Of a stretch of DNA of 6,349 nt, positions 1 through 6,155 are shown piece after piece. Where the stretch lies: positions 1-6,349 of the forward strand of contig JAFOKI010000181.1 of assembly GCA_017419895.1 (NCBI GenBank). The letters run 5' to 3'. Below the pieces are notes generated by a model that searched no databases, was not told where the DNA came from, and worked only from the letters and a program-made list of their open reading frames with translations. Source of the DNA: Eubacterium sp. GTDB taxonomy: Bacteria > Bacillota > Clostridia > Peptostreptococcales > Anaerovoracaceae. Within the stretch, counting starts at the first letter, position 1, and every line of letters begins with the position of its first letter. The position numbers and the translations under genes were made by a program.

Positions 1-77
1 CTTTCACTTATATTACAACCGGACAGGACAAAAGGTTCAAATGGATCCAAAGAGTTTTGGACTGTTTATCATGTTAT

Positions 78-157
78 TCCGACATTCTGCAGAATATACA
101 GAAGGGTATGTCGGAATGCTCCGACATGATTGCATAAAATGATGCTTGTTTGTCGGA
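78..157. repeat. Dyad module 1 of TGTCGGA half-sites
   Basis: Four exact copies of one 7-mer are arranged symmetrically: TCCGACA at 78, TGTCGGA at 109, TCCGACA at 120 and TGTCGGA at 151. Start-to-start distances are 31, 11 and 31. The central pair forms an 18-base palindrome (TGTCGGA-ATGC-TCCGACA, 109-126), extendable by one A-T pair on each side. The outer pairs form inverted repeats with 24-base interiors; the first is extended to ATTCCGACAT / ATGTCGGAAT (76-85, 108-117). All spacings are close to whole helical turns. It could be a multi-site operator for an unknown regulator, a set of RNA hairpins, or a copy of a dispersed short palindromic repeat. What is seen is the pattern; the function is not known. 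Confidence 0.8.
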
Positions 158-244
158 ATGACGCTGTGTTTTCGGACAAGAGATTTCAAAATGCCTTGTT
201 AAACCTCGATAAGCTGGCAGAGCTGGATGTAATTCAGCATCACT

Positions 245-324
245 TCCGACATTTTTGCAGTAGAAATAATGCTTCTGTCGGAGCTTTCCGCAAAAAAAGG
301 ATGTTTGCGCGCGTTTGTGTCGGA
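245..324. repeat. Dyad module 2 of TGTCGGA half-sites, one site degenerate
   Basis: This repeats module 1 with identical geometry, 167 bases downstream: TCCGACA at 245, TGTCGGA at 276, a degraded TCCGCAA at 287 and TGTCGGA at 318, so the spacings are again 31, 11 and 31. The interior between the first two sites shares TTGCA near the left arm and ATGCTT near the right arm with the second interior of module 1. The interior of 294-317 has diverged fully (A-rich, then GCGCGC) although its length is still exactly 24. Kept spacing with changed sequence hints that spacing matters, though recent common ancestry of the units is also possible. Confidence 0.75.
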
Positions 325-370
325 ATAACTCGAATCCTGTGCGGGAAGAATTCCAAAATGGCCTTTTCTA

Positions 371-399
371 GTGACACTGCGGGACTTGCGTTGTAAACT
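371..399 (+). promoter_or_regulatory. Candidate promoter of the C-S lyase gene
   Basis: GTGACA (371-376) and TAAACT (394-399) lie 17 bases apart, matching four or five of six sigma-A -35 positions and four of six -10 positions. A start near base 406 would leave a leader of about 20 bases with the ribosome binding site. The match is weak, so the promoter may depend on an activator, and the TGTCGGA modules end about 47 bases upstream. Nothing in the sequence proves use. Confidence 0.35.
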
Positions 400-410
400 G
401 TAATTGGAAA

Positions 411-420
411 GAGAGGAAGG
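411..420 (+). promoter_or_regulatory. Ribosome binding site deciding the lyase start
   Basis: The purine run GAGAGGAAGG sits 4-8 bases before the ATG at 425. This supports that ATG over the in-frame TTG at 404, which has no Shine-Dalgarno sequence and would place this run inside the coding region. Confidence 0.7.
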
Positions 421-424
421 AAGC

Positions 425-1642
425 ATGAAATACGATTTCACGTCCATCATGGACAGACATGGAAAAGATGCTGTCGCTGTCGACGGTATAGGAATAAAGA
501 AAGAGTGGGGCGCCCCGGACGCGCCTGATCCCGGGTTTGATGCGATCCCGATGTGGGTCGCGGATATGAATTTTCCGACTGCGCCGACCATCATCAGCGC
601 AATGGAAGAGCGACTTAAACATCCCGCGTTCGGATATTTCGAGCCGACCGACGAGTATTACGGTTCGATAATCCGTTGGATGGAAACGCGCCATGGGATG
701 ACCGATTTGACTCCCGAGTGCATTGGCTATGAAAACGGAGTGCTCGGAGGTGTTGTTAGCGCGCTCAATATTATGTGCTCCCGTGGGGACAAAGTGTTTC
801 TCCACTCTCCGGTTTATGTGGGCTTCCGGGAAACCATGAAGAACAATGGTTATCATCCTGTCTATAGTCCGCTTGTCCGTGATGCTGATGGGGTGTGGAG
901 AATGGATCTGGCGGACATGGAACAGAAACTCAGGGACGAAAACATCCATGCTGCTATTTTCTGCTCGCCGCACAATCCTACCGGAAGAGTATGGGAAAAG
1001 GCTGAACTTAAGGCGGCGTTCGATTTATTCGAGAAATATGACGTAAAGGTCATCAGCGACGAAATATGGTCGGACATAATACTGGGCGGAAACAAGCATA
1101 TCCCGGCCCAGATGGTGAGCGATTACGCGAGAGAGAATACTGTAGCGCTGTACGCTCCATCCAAGACGTTCAATCTCGCGGGTCTGGTCGGAAGCTACCA
1201 CATCATTTTCAATAAGACGATCAGGGACAGATTTCTGAAAGAGTCGTCGCTTTCGCACTACAATTCTATGAATGTCCTTTCGATGCACGCTCTTGTCGGC
1301 GCATATAAAAATGAGGGCATGGAATGGGTAGATGAGCTTACAGCTGTACTGACCGGGAACGTCAGGTTTGCTGTCGATTTTATCCGTGAGCATTTCGAGG
1401 GCGTCACAGTGTCCGAACCGCAGGGCACGTATATGCTGTTCCTCGACTGCGGGGAGTGGTGCAGTGAGCATGGATGCGCGCACGATGACCTGTTAAAGGC
1501 CGGCTGGCGGGTCGGTGTCGCGTGGCAGGATGGCGCGATGTTCCGCGGACCGGAATCGATCAGGATGAACCTTGCGCTGCCGAGGAGCAGGGTAGAAGAG
1601 GCTTTCCGCAGGCTAGACGAGTATGTGTTCAACAAAGCGTGA
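425..1642 (+). CDS. patB: MalY/PatB-type PLP-dependent C-S lyase
   Basis: A 405-residue fold-type I PLP enzyme of the MalY/PatB family, a cytoplasmic beta C-S lyase that splits cystathionine, cysteine or cysteine conjugates into a thiol, pyruvate and ammonia. Seen: the family hallmark MWVADMNF (43-50), a Gly/Tyr-rich segment FGYF (69-72), SPHNPTGR (181-188) with Asn184, SDEIWSD (211-217) with Asp212 expected to pair with the pyridine nitrogen, APSKTFNLAG (244-253) with Lys247 as the likely Schiff-base lysine, and SIRMNLALP (378-386) with Arg380 as the likely carboxylate-binding arginine. Length and start fit the family (about 390-400). The ATG at 425 is chosen for its ribosome binding site. 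It is followed after 29 bases by a permease gene, suggesting one transcript. Family assignment is firm; the true substrate is not, and members are often mislabelled as histidinol-phosphate or general aminotransferases. The symbol marks family only. Confidence 0.9.
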   Translation: MKYDFTSIMDRHGKDAVAVDGIGIKKEWGAPDAPDPGFDAIPMWVADMNFPTAPTIISAMEERLKHPAFGYFEPTDEYYGSIIRWMETRHGMTDLTPECIGYENGVLGGVVSALNIMCSRGDKVFLHSPVYVGFRETMKNNGYHPVYSPLVRDADGVWRMDLADMEQKLRDENIHAAIFCSPHNPTGRVWEKAELKAAFDLFEKYDVKVISDEIWSDIILGGNKHIPAQMVSDYARENTVALYAPSKTFNLAGLVGSYHIIFNKTIRDRFLKESSLSHYNSMNVLSMHALVGAYKNEGMEWVDELTAVLTGNVRFAVDFIREHFEGVTVSEPQGTYMLFLDCGEWCSEHGCAHDDLLKAGWRVGVAWQDGAMFRGPESIRMNLALPRSRVEEAFRRLDEYVFNKA

Positions 1643-1671
1643 AATTGCCGGCTTTTAAGATAATGCATTCT

Positions 1672-2589
1672 ATGGAAAACAAAAGACTCGGATACATATA
1701 CATAACTGCTGCGACACTTTGTTTTTGTCTGACCGAGATCACGCTCAAGACTGTTGCCGGAGTGTTCAACCCGATACAGATCAATATAATGAGGTTCCTT
1801 TTCGGTGGCCTTGTTCTCTTGCCTTTTGTGCTCGGGAAAATAAGAAGAGACGGGATACACTTCTCCGCGGGCGACTTGAGAAGGTTTGCGCTTTCAGGTT
1901 TTTTGCAGATATGCGTTGCAATGACTCTATATCAGATAGCGCTGAAACATGTGGAAGCGTCAGCCTGTGCTTTGATTTTCTCGATAAATCCGTTGTTCAT
2001 TCTGGTTCTCGCATATCTTTTTCTCGGTGAGCCCATTACAAAGAAGAATGTGACCGCGCTCGCGCTGGAGATCGTAGGGATTTTGTTCGTTATCAATGTT
2101 TTCGCGGCTGATCTTGATCTGGCAGGGACGGTATTCGCTGTCGCGGCACCTTTATTCTTTTCTGTTTATGCGGTCATGGGAAGGGAGCCTGCCCGGAAAT
2201 ACGGCGGAATGACAAACACATGCATGAGTTTTCTTTTCGGAGCATGTGAGTTGATAATATTCGCGTTGTTTACAAATGTCCCGGCTATAGGAAGCGCGTT
2301 TTCATCGGTTGGGCTTTCAATGTTTGATTCGATTCCTTTTATTAAAGGGCTCGACACGCGCACGATACCGATCGTTCTGCTGAACGGTCTGGTGCTGACA
2401 GGCGGCGGATTCACGAGCTATTTCAAGGCGATGGAAAATGTTTCGGTCAATACGGTTTCTCTCGTGTATTTTTTCAAGCCGATCCTGACTCCTATCCTTG
2501 CCCTCATTCTGCTCGCTGAACCGCTGACTATGACCAAGACGGTCGGGATCCTTTTCATTTTGGCCGGCTCGCTGGTCAATATGCTTTGA
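1672..2589 (+). CDS. EamA/DMT-family permease
   Basis: A 305-residue integral membrane protein of the drug/metabolite transporter superfamily. It shows about ten hydrophobic segments in two homologous EamA halves: residues roughly 7-140 and 150-303. Each half ends with the typical pattern of a helix followed by GEP or AEP (LFLGEPIT 117-123, LLAEPLT 280-286) and a last glycine-rich helix. The first half contains a conserved Pro-helix (SINPLF, 104-109), mirrored by FKPILT (268-273) in the second. Such proteins export amino acids or other metabolites. Neighbour context, directly after a C-S lyase, suggests a sulfur amino acid or its product, but this is inference. Start choice is uncertain: ATG 1672 and ATG 1663 are in frame, neither has a clear Shine-Dalgarno sequence, and a GTG at 1639 overlaps the lyase stop, so translational coupling is possible. 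The stop codon lies inside the -35 box of the next promoter. Confidence 0.88.
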   Translation: MENKRLGYIYITAATLCFCLTEITLKTVAGVFNPIQINIMRFLFGGLVLLPFVLGKIRRDGIHFSAGDLRRFALSGFLQICVAMTLYQIALKHVEASACALIFSINPLFILVLAYLFLGEPITKKNVTALALEIVGILFVINVFAADLDLAGTVFAVAAPLFFSVYAVMGREPARKYGGMTNTCMSFLFGACELIIFALFTNVPAIGSAFSSVGLSMFDSIPFIKGLDTRTIPIVLLNGLVLTGGGFTSYFKAMENVSVNTVSLVYFFKPILTPILALILLAEPLTMTKTVGILFILAGSLVNML

Positions 2590-2614
2590 CAAAGCTGTCT
2601 AATAGGTGTAAAAT
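2586..2614 (+). promoter_or_regulatory. Strong sigma-A promoter of the CoA-transferase gene
   Basis: A perfect TTGACA (2586-2591) and TAAAAT (2609-2614, five of six) are separated by 17 bases. The -35 box contains the TGA stop of the permease gene. Expected transcription start is near 2621, only about 7-10 bases before the hairpin at 2628. This separates the CoA-transferase unit from the lyase/permease unit. Confidence 0.75.
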
Positions 2615-2627
2615 TTCTATCGTAGGC

Positions 2628-2674
2628 AAAGGCGTTTACAATTGGCATGTTTGCCATGCGTAAACGCTTTTTTT
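2628..2674 (+). terminator. Terminator-like hairpin in the CoA-transferase leader
   Basis: GCGTTTAC (2632-2639) pairs with GTAAACGC (2660-2667), extended outward by one G-T and three A-T pairs and inward, across a small internal loop, by TGGCA/TGCCA closing on TGTT. Seven T residues (2668-2674) follow, so this is a textbook intrinsic terminator. It may end the permease transcript, but because a strong promoter lies just upstream it should also act on the CoA-transferase transcript, as a leaky terminator or an attenuator. The AGGAGG ribosome binding site begins five bases after the T-run. Confidence 0.85.
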
Positions 2675-2691
2675 GTAAAGGAGGATAGCAT

Positions 2692-3888
2692 ATGAGTGCA
2701 AACAAAGGCCCCCTCTCGGGCATTAGAGTGCTCGACCTCGGAAGACACGTTTCCTGTCCGATCTGTGCACAGACACTGGGCGACCTCGGAGCGGAAGTAA
2801 TCAAGCTCGAAAAGGTCGGATTCGGTGACGATACGCGTCACAGCGGAAAATTCCTTGGCGAACAAAGCATGTACTTCTGGTCGAACAACCGCAACAAGAA
2901 AAGTGTATCGATCAATTTCAGAACCGACGAGGGCAAGCAGGTCCTTAAGAAGCTGATAGAAAAATCGGACGTGATCCTTGAGAACTTCCGTCCCGGCACC
3001 ATGGAAAAGATGGGATTTGGATGGGAAGCTGTCCATGAGATCAACCCGAGGATCATAATGGGTTCCATCAGCGGCTATGGCGCGGGCAGCCCGTACCAGA
3101 ACAGGCCGGGCTTTGACTCTATGATATCCGCCCAGTCCGGTATCATGGACATCAACCGCACGGAAGAAGACGGCCCCAAGATCACGGGAGGTATCTGGTT
3201 CATTGATATCCTTGCGGGTATGTGGACGGCTATAGGTGTGCTTTCCGCGCTTCATCGCCGTGAAACGACGGGCGAAGGCGAGTATGTCGACACAGCGATG
3301 TACGACAGCGCGCTCTTTACCATAAACCAGCTTTTGCCATACGCGGAGAAGACCGGTGAGATCTCAAGATCCAGCCTCAAGAACGCGTATAACTGCCCGG
3401 CGGGACGTTTCCGTTCAAAGGACGGTTATGTCATCTGCCTCGCGGGAAGCGACGGGCTTTATCAGAGACTTCTTACACTGACGGATGACCCGTTCCTGCA
3501 CGATCCGAAATTCGCGAAACTCGAGAACCGCGTCGCGCCTGAATACATTGACGACATCAACGCTCACGTAGAGCAGCTCATGATGACCAAGACGGGTGAC
3601 GAGTGGGACGAGCTCTTCGACAAAGCCGGCATAACTGGCGGCAAGATCAAAGACCTGAATGACGTCCTGAAAGACCCGGCTGCCCATTCGAGAAATGCCA
3701 CGGTCAAGATGGAAGTTCCTGGTTACGGTCCGGTGTCTTTCTCGGGATTCCCGATCAACATGTCCGGAGAGGAATTCGAATTCACACCGCCTCCGGCAGC
3801 GGTCGGCCAGGATACTGCGGAGGTTTTGAGCTCAGTTCTCGGTATGACAGATGAGGAAATCGAGGCGTATCACGCGGCAGGCAATTAA
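2692..3888 (+). CDS. CaiB/BaiF family (class III) CoA-transferase
   Basis: A 398-residue cytoplasmic class III CoA-transferase, moving CoA from an acyl-CoA donor to a carboxylic acid. Seen: the N-terminal family signature GIRVLDLGRHV (10-20), DLGAEVIKLE (31-40), NKKSVSINF (68-76), DVILENFRPG (93-102), SGYGAGSPYQNRPGFD (127-142), and WFIDILAGMWTAIG (169-182), in which Asp172 matches the catalytic Asp169 of formyl-CoA transferase. The stretch TGEGEYVDTAMYDS (193-206) is also typical, and the C-terminal small-domain segment TKTGDEWDELFDKAGI is present. Length is normal and no part appears missing. Start ATG has AGGAGG at 2679-2684, seven bases upstream. A hydratase-family gene follows 62 bases downstream, recalling the CaiB/CaiD pairing in carnitine metabolism and other pathways that activate hydroxy or unsaturated acids. 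The substrate is unknown, and I see nothing that singles out carnitine. Confidence 0.93.
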   Translation: MSANKGPLSGIRVLDLGRHVSCPICAQTLGDLGAEVIKLEKVGFGDDTRHSGKFLGEQSMYFWSNNRNKKSVSINFRTDEGKQVLKKLIEKSDVILENFRPGTMEKMGFGWEAVHEINPRIIMGSISGYGAGSPYQNRPGFDSMISAQSGIMDINRTEEDGPKITGGIWFIDILAGMWTAIGVLSALHRRETTGEGEYVDTAMYDSALFTINQLLPYAEKTGEISRSSLKNAYNCPAGRFRSKDGYVICLAGSDGLYQRLLTLTDDPFLHDPKFAKLENRVAPEYIDDINAHVEQLMMTKTGDEWDELFDKAGITGGKIKDLNDVLKDPAAHSRNATVKMEVPGYGPVSFSGFPINMSGEEFEFTPPPAAVGQDTAEVLSSVLGMTDEEIEAYHAAGN

Positions 3889-3935
3889 ATGACATAAGCT
3901 CCGTTTGGGAGACGATATAAACTTTGTTAAATTCT

Positions 3936-3942
3936 AAGGAGG
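3936..3942 (+). promoter_or_regulatory. Ribosome binding site deciding the hydratase start
   Basis: AAGGAGG lies eight bases before the ATG at 3951 and fixes this as the start. The in-frame TTG at 3924 precedes the site and has none of its own. Upstream (3899-3911) is only a weak CTCC/GGAG stem without a T-run, and no convincing promoter, so the gene is probably co-transcribed with the CoA-transferase. Confidence 0.85.
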
Positions 3943-3950
3943 AATTCAAA

Positions 3951-4814
3951 ATGGCAGAGGAAAAACTCGTACTTTGTGAGAAGAAAGGGTACATCGGATA
4001 CATCATCATCAACAGACCCGACAAGATGAACGGGATCAACCGCGACACATACGCGGCTATCGCGGACGCCTGCGACTATTTCGAAGAGCAGGATGACATC
4101 AAAGTCGTTGTCATCAAAGGCGCGGGAAGGTGCTTCTCCGCAGGTTTCGACCTCAGCACGACTGTCGGAAAAGAAACCAATGAGACGCAGAGGAGAGCTT
4201 ACGAGAAATACGGAAACAGAACCAGAAAAAAGATCTGGGACATGACCAAGCCGACGATCGCTCAGGTCCACAGTTATTGTTACGGCGGAGCGCATGACAT
4301 CGCTCTCGCGTGCGACTTCTGCATCGTTTCCGACGACGCTTCCATGGGCGTCAACGAGATCCAGTTCGGACAGGGTGCTACATTCCTCGCTATGCCGTAC
4401 ATGATCAATCTCCGCAAAGCCCGTGAATACCTGCTCACAGGTAAATTCTATGACGGTCAGACAGCTGTCGAGATCGGCATCGCGAACAAGTGCGTGATCT
4501 GCGACCCCGAGAACAAATATGACGCCAAGAAAGAGCCGGAACTCAAGCATCAGGAACTGGAACAGGCAGTCCTCGAGTTCGCGAAGGATCTCGCGAAAGT
4601 TCCAAGGAACGCTATGGCTCTCCAGAAGAGATCTCTCAACAGAGCGGTCGAGGCTATGGGCTTCGCTATGATGAGAGAAGAGTGGCTCGATACTCTCTGC
4701 CTCGGAATGTGCTGGGAAGATCCCGAAGTCACAGAGTTCAACAACAAACTCAAGGAGCTTGGCAGCCTGAAAGCAGCAAGAGCCTGGAGAGAAGAGAAAT
4801 ATTCCAACATCTGA
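3951..4814 (+). CDS. Enoyl-CoA hydratase/isomerase (crotonase) family protein
   Basis: A 287-residue crotonase-fold protein acting on an acyl-CoA in the cytoplasm. Seen: the N-terminal IGYIIINRPDKMNGIN (15-30), the first oxyanion-hole segment GRCFSAGFDL (59-68), the second VHSYCYGGAHDIALACDF (106-123), and KAREYLLTGKFYDGQTAVEIG (156-176). In classical hydratases two glutamates catalyse water addition. Here the first is replaced by aspartate (Asp116 in GGAHDIA), while the second position looks like Glu136 in VNEIQFGQG. The usual glycine-rich stretch after it (GAGGTQ-like) is replaced by GQGATFLAM, somewhat like MenB-type members. So hydratase, dehydratase, isomerase or C-C bond chemistry are all possible. 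About 20 residues around 183-205 (lysine and glutamate rich) look like an insertion compared with 260-residue relatives. It pairs with the upstream CoA-transferase, and a strong terminator follows 25 bases after the stop. Confidence 0.9.
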   Translation: MAEEKLVLCEKKGYIGYIIINRPDKMNGINRDTYAAIADACDYFEEQDDIKVVVIKGAGRCFSAGFDLSTTVGKETNETQRRAYEKYGNRTRKKIWDMTKPTIAQVHSYCYGGAHDIALACDFCIVSDDASMGVNEIQFGQGATFLAMPYMINLRKAREYLLTGKFYDGQTAVEIGIANKCVICDPENKYDAKKEPELKHQELEQAVLEFAKDLAKVPRNAMALQKRSLNRAVEAMGFAMMREEWLDTLCLGMCWEDPEVTEFNNKLKELGSLKAARAWREEKYSNI

Positions 4815-4839
4815 TAGAGCATACTGTTGACAACAAAGC

Positions 4840-4869
4840 GCCCCGCCCGGATCACCGGGCGGGGCTTTT
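4840..4869 (+). terminator. Intrinsic terminator of the CoA-transferase/hydratase unit
   Basis: An uninterrupted 11-bp G+C-rich stem (4840-4850 with 4855-4865) closes on the loop ATCA and is followed by four T residues. It lies 25 bases after the hydratase stop codon. The stem could also slow transcripts coming from the convergent - strand gene, though that side has only a weak T-run (CTTTGTTG). Confidence 0.9.
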
Positions 4870-4880
4870 GATGCAATACA

Positions 4881-4928
4881 AAAGCCGCACATTTTAATGA
4901 AGAAGCGCGATGCGGAGGGTGCGGCTTT
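4881..4928 (-). terminator. Probable terminator of the - strand gene
   Basis: AAAGCCGCAC (4881-4890) and GTGCGGCTTT (4919-4928) are a perfect 10-bp inverted repeat with a 28-base interior. Read on the - strand, the second arm runs into TTTTGTATT, a moderate U-tract about 120 bases after the stop codon of the ornithine-cyclodeaminase-like gene. On the + strand the arm is followed by TTTATTGTT, so it may work both ways as a backup. The long loop makes it a less typical terminator than the neighbouring one. Confidence 0.65.
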
Positions 4929-4940
4929 ATTGTTAATGAT

Positions 4941-4976
4941 CTGCCGGCAGCAACAGGTGGAGAAGATCGCTGCCGG
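4941..4976. repeat. Small palindromes between convergent genes
   Basis: CTGCCGGCAG (4941-4950) is a perfect 10-base palindrome. Its CCGGCAGC portion (4944-4951) can instead pair with GCTGCCGG (4969-4976) across 17 bases. This lies in the 3' untranslated part of the - strand gene, about 30 bases after its stop. No T-run follows on the - strand, so it is not a terminator by itself; it may stabilise the 3' end or be incidental. Confidence 0.45.
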
Positions 4977-5005
4977 AGATGCTCAACGGTATTGGAACCG
5001 CCGGA

Positions 5006-6136
5006 TCAGTCAGCCTGAGCCGGGGTGTCCCAAAGAAGGAGTTTGGTTCCGATGCCTTTATCAAGTGCTCTGTGATAGAGGTCGTATCCGAGCGCTACAT
5101 CGAATATGGCCATGCCGCTTGCGATGAAGCAGATCTTCTGGTCTTCGCTCTCACGGCCGACTTTTGTACCGTTGATGACTTCGCCTATATTCACGGTCTC
5201 AGGTGAGTTGAGCGCGGGTTTCTTGCCCTCGTCGATCAGGTGGAACATCGGTCCGCCGATGACTGTCTTGTAGAAGGCTTCTTTGTCGCCGGAAATGATC
5301 GCGTCCTCGACATAAGCCTCGTGGAGTCTGTAGTTGTCCCAGACGACTTTCATGTTCATCCAGAACGCTTCATCGCCGTTTAGCGGGCCGGAAGCCAGGA
5401 CGGTGCAACCCGGTTTGATCCATTCACTGTTAAAGATCAGCGGGACTGTACGGGACGCCGCGACGTTAAGAACGTCAGCCTGGCGTGTCGCGGTCTCAAG
5501 GTCGTTTTCGACGACAGCTTCGATACCGTAAGTTTCGGTACAGTACTTGGCGAGAGCGATCGCTCTGGGTTCAGAATGGTTGTGGCAGATGACTTTCTTA
5601 AGGTTGGGCATCTCGCCAACGATGTTCTGCAGGCAGGATTTTCCAATCGCACCGCAGCCGACTATCGTCAGAACTTCGGAATCTTTTCTCGCGAGGTGAC
5701 GGACGGCTACAGCAGGGACTGCTCCCGTTCTGGCGGCAGAAATCAGGTTGCCGCTCATGTAGGCGATCGGGGCGCCGGTATCTTTATCGTTCAGCGTGGT
5801 CATGAGGATACTTCTCGGGAGCCCCTCATATCTGTTTTCCGCGTTTGAACCGTAGAATTTACAGCCCGCGGTCGCGAACCTGCCGCCTATGTAGGCTGGC
5901 ATCGCGACGAAACGTCTGTCCGGACCGTCTTTAGGCATGTTGTCGAACTCGGGCTCCTTCGGGAAAGTCACATAAATGCCGTGGCTGTTGTGGTTGGGAC
6001 CGCCCATGACATAATCGCCCTTATCGATCAGCCGGAATACTTCTTCAGCGTTATTTACACAAAGCTCCGCGTCGAGAACGCCGGCTTCCACTACTTCCGG
6101 CTCCGACAAGTAAAGAAATTCAACCCTTTTTCCCAT
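5006..6136 (-). CDS. Ornithine cyclodeaminase/mu-crystallin family enzyme
   Basis: A 376-residue NAD(P)-dependent enzyme of the ornithine cyclodeaminase/mu-crystallin family, which includes ornithine cyclodeaminase, alanine or other amino-acid dehydrogenases, ketimine reductases and SbnB-type enzymes. Seen: the nucleotide-binding glycine motif VGCGAIGKS (159-167) after a beta strand, and the substrate-site region KFYGSN (93-98) with Lys93, and SAARTGAVPAVA (133-144) with Arg136. These two fit Lys69 and Arg112 of the Pseudomonas ornithine cyclodeaminase at a constant offset of 24. The candidate catalytic acid is Asp255 in SGPLNGDEAF, shifted three residues, so its role is uncertain. At 376 residues it is longer than the usual 310-350, mainly from extra N-terminal residues around 50-85. 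The ATG at 6136 has AAAAGGAG eight bases upstream; an in-frame GTG at 6202 would add 22 residues across a hairpin and is not favoured. Substrate not assignable; ornithine is not assured. Confidence 0.88.
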   Translation of the reverse strand: MGKRVEFLYLSEPEVVEAGVLDAELCVNNAEEVFRLIDKGDYVMGGPNHNSHGIYVTFPKEPEFDNMPKDGPDRRFVAMPAYIGGRFATAGCKFYGSNAENRYEGLPRSILMTTLNDKDTGAPIAYMSGNLISAARTGAVPAVAVRHLARKDSEVLTIVGCGAIGKSCLQNIVGEMPNLKKVICHNHSEPRAIALAKYCTETYGIEAVVENDLETATRQADVLNVAASRTVPLIFNSEWIKPGCTVLASGPLNGDEAFWMNMKVVWDNYRLHEAYVEDAIISGDKEAFYKTVIGGPMFHLIDEGKKPALNSPETVNIGEVINGTKVGRESEDQKICFIASGMAIFDVALGYDLYHRALDKGIGTKLLLWDTPAQAD

Positions 6137-6144
6137 AATACTGT

Positions 6145-6152
6145 CTCCTTTT
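6145..6152 (-). promoter_or_regulatory. Ribosome binding site deciding the ocd-like start
   Basis: Read on the - strand, AAAAGGAG ends eight bases before the ATG at 6136. It selects this start over the in-frame GTG at 6202 and ATG at 6196, neither of which has a Shine-Dalgarno sequence. Confidence 0.8.
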
Positions 6153-6155
6153 AAA

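Larger units (their letters stand above)
1..424. other. Gene-free upstream region with repeat modules
   Basis: No credible coding sequence is seen here. The short open frames lack a ribosome binding site and family-like sequence. Bases 1-75 show nothing I can name. Bases 76-326 contain the two TGTCGGA dyad modules listed separately. Bases 184-200 and 351-367 resemble each other (both contain CAAAATG, 167 bases apart), the same offset as between the two modules, which suggests an old tandem duplication of roughly 167 bp. Bases 327-424 hold a weak promoter candidate and the ribosome binding site of the first gene. Confidence 0.75.

Noticed and set aside
76..326. CRISPR array suggested by repeated TGTCGGA with even spacing
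   Set aside because: The repeat unit is only 7-10 bases, alternates in orientation, has interiors of 24 bases with shared motifs, and no cas gene is present.
130..396. 88-residue + strand open frame in the upstream region
   Set aside because: There is no ribosome binding site, it runs through the repeat modules, and its composition is not protein-like.
368..973. 201-residue - strand open frame opposite the lyase
   Set aside because: It lies opposite the lyase gene and its predicted protein resembles no family. The same holds for the other antisense frames at 1025-1483, 1258-1860 and 2617-3255.
2615..2691. Riboswitch or T-box in the CoA-transferase leader
   Set aside because: Only about 10 bases lie between the likely transcript start and the terminator hairpin, and no T-box or known aptamer motif is visible.
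3889..3921. Separate promoter before the hydratase-family gene (ATGACA and TATAAA)
   Set aside because: The boxes are 21 bases apart, too long for a usual sigma-A promoter, and co-transcription from the upstream promoter is simpler.
4163..4170. Further TGTCGGA copies at 4163 and, reversed, at 6102
   Set aside because: Both are inside conserved coding sequence, single, and without partners at 11 or 31 bases, so they are taken as chance.
3927..4892. 321-residue open frame on the - strand opposite the hydratase-family gene
   Set aside because: It is antisense to a clear crotonase-family protein, has no ribosome site or recognisable domain, and its openness follows from the codon bias of the real gene.
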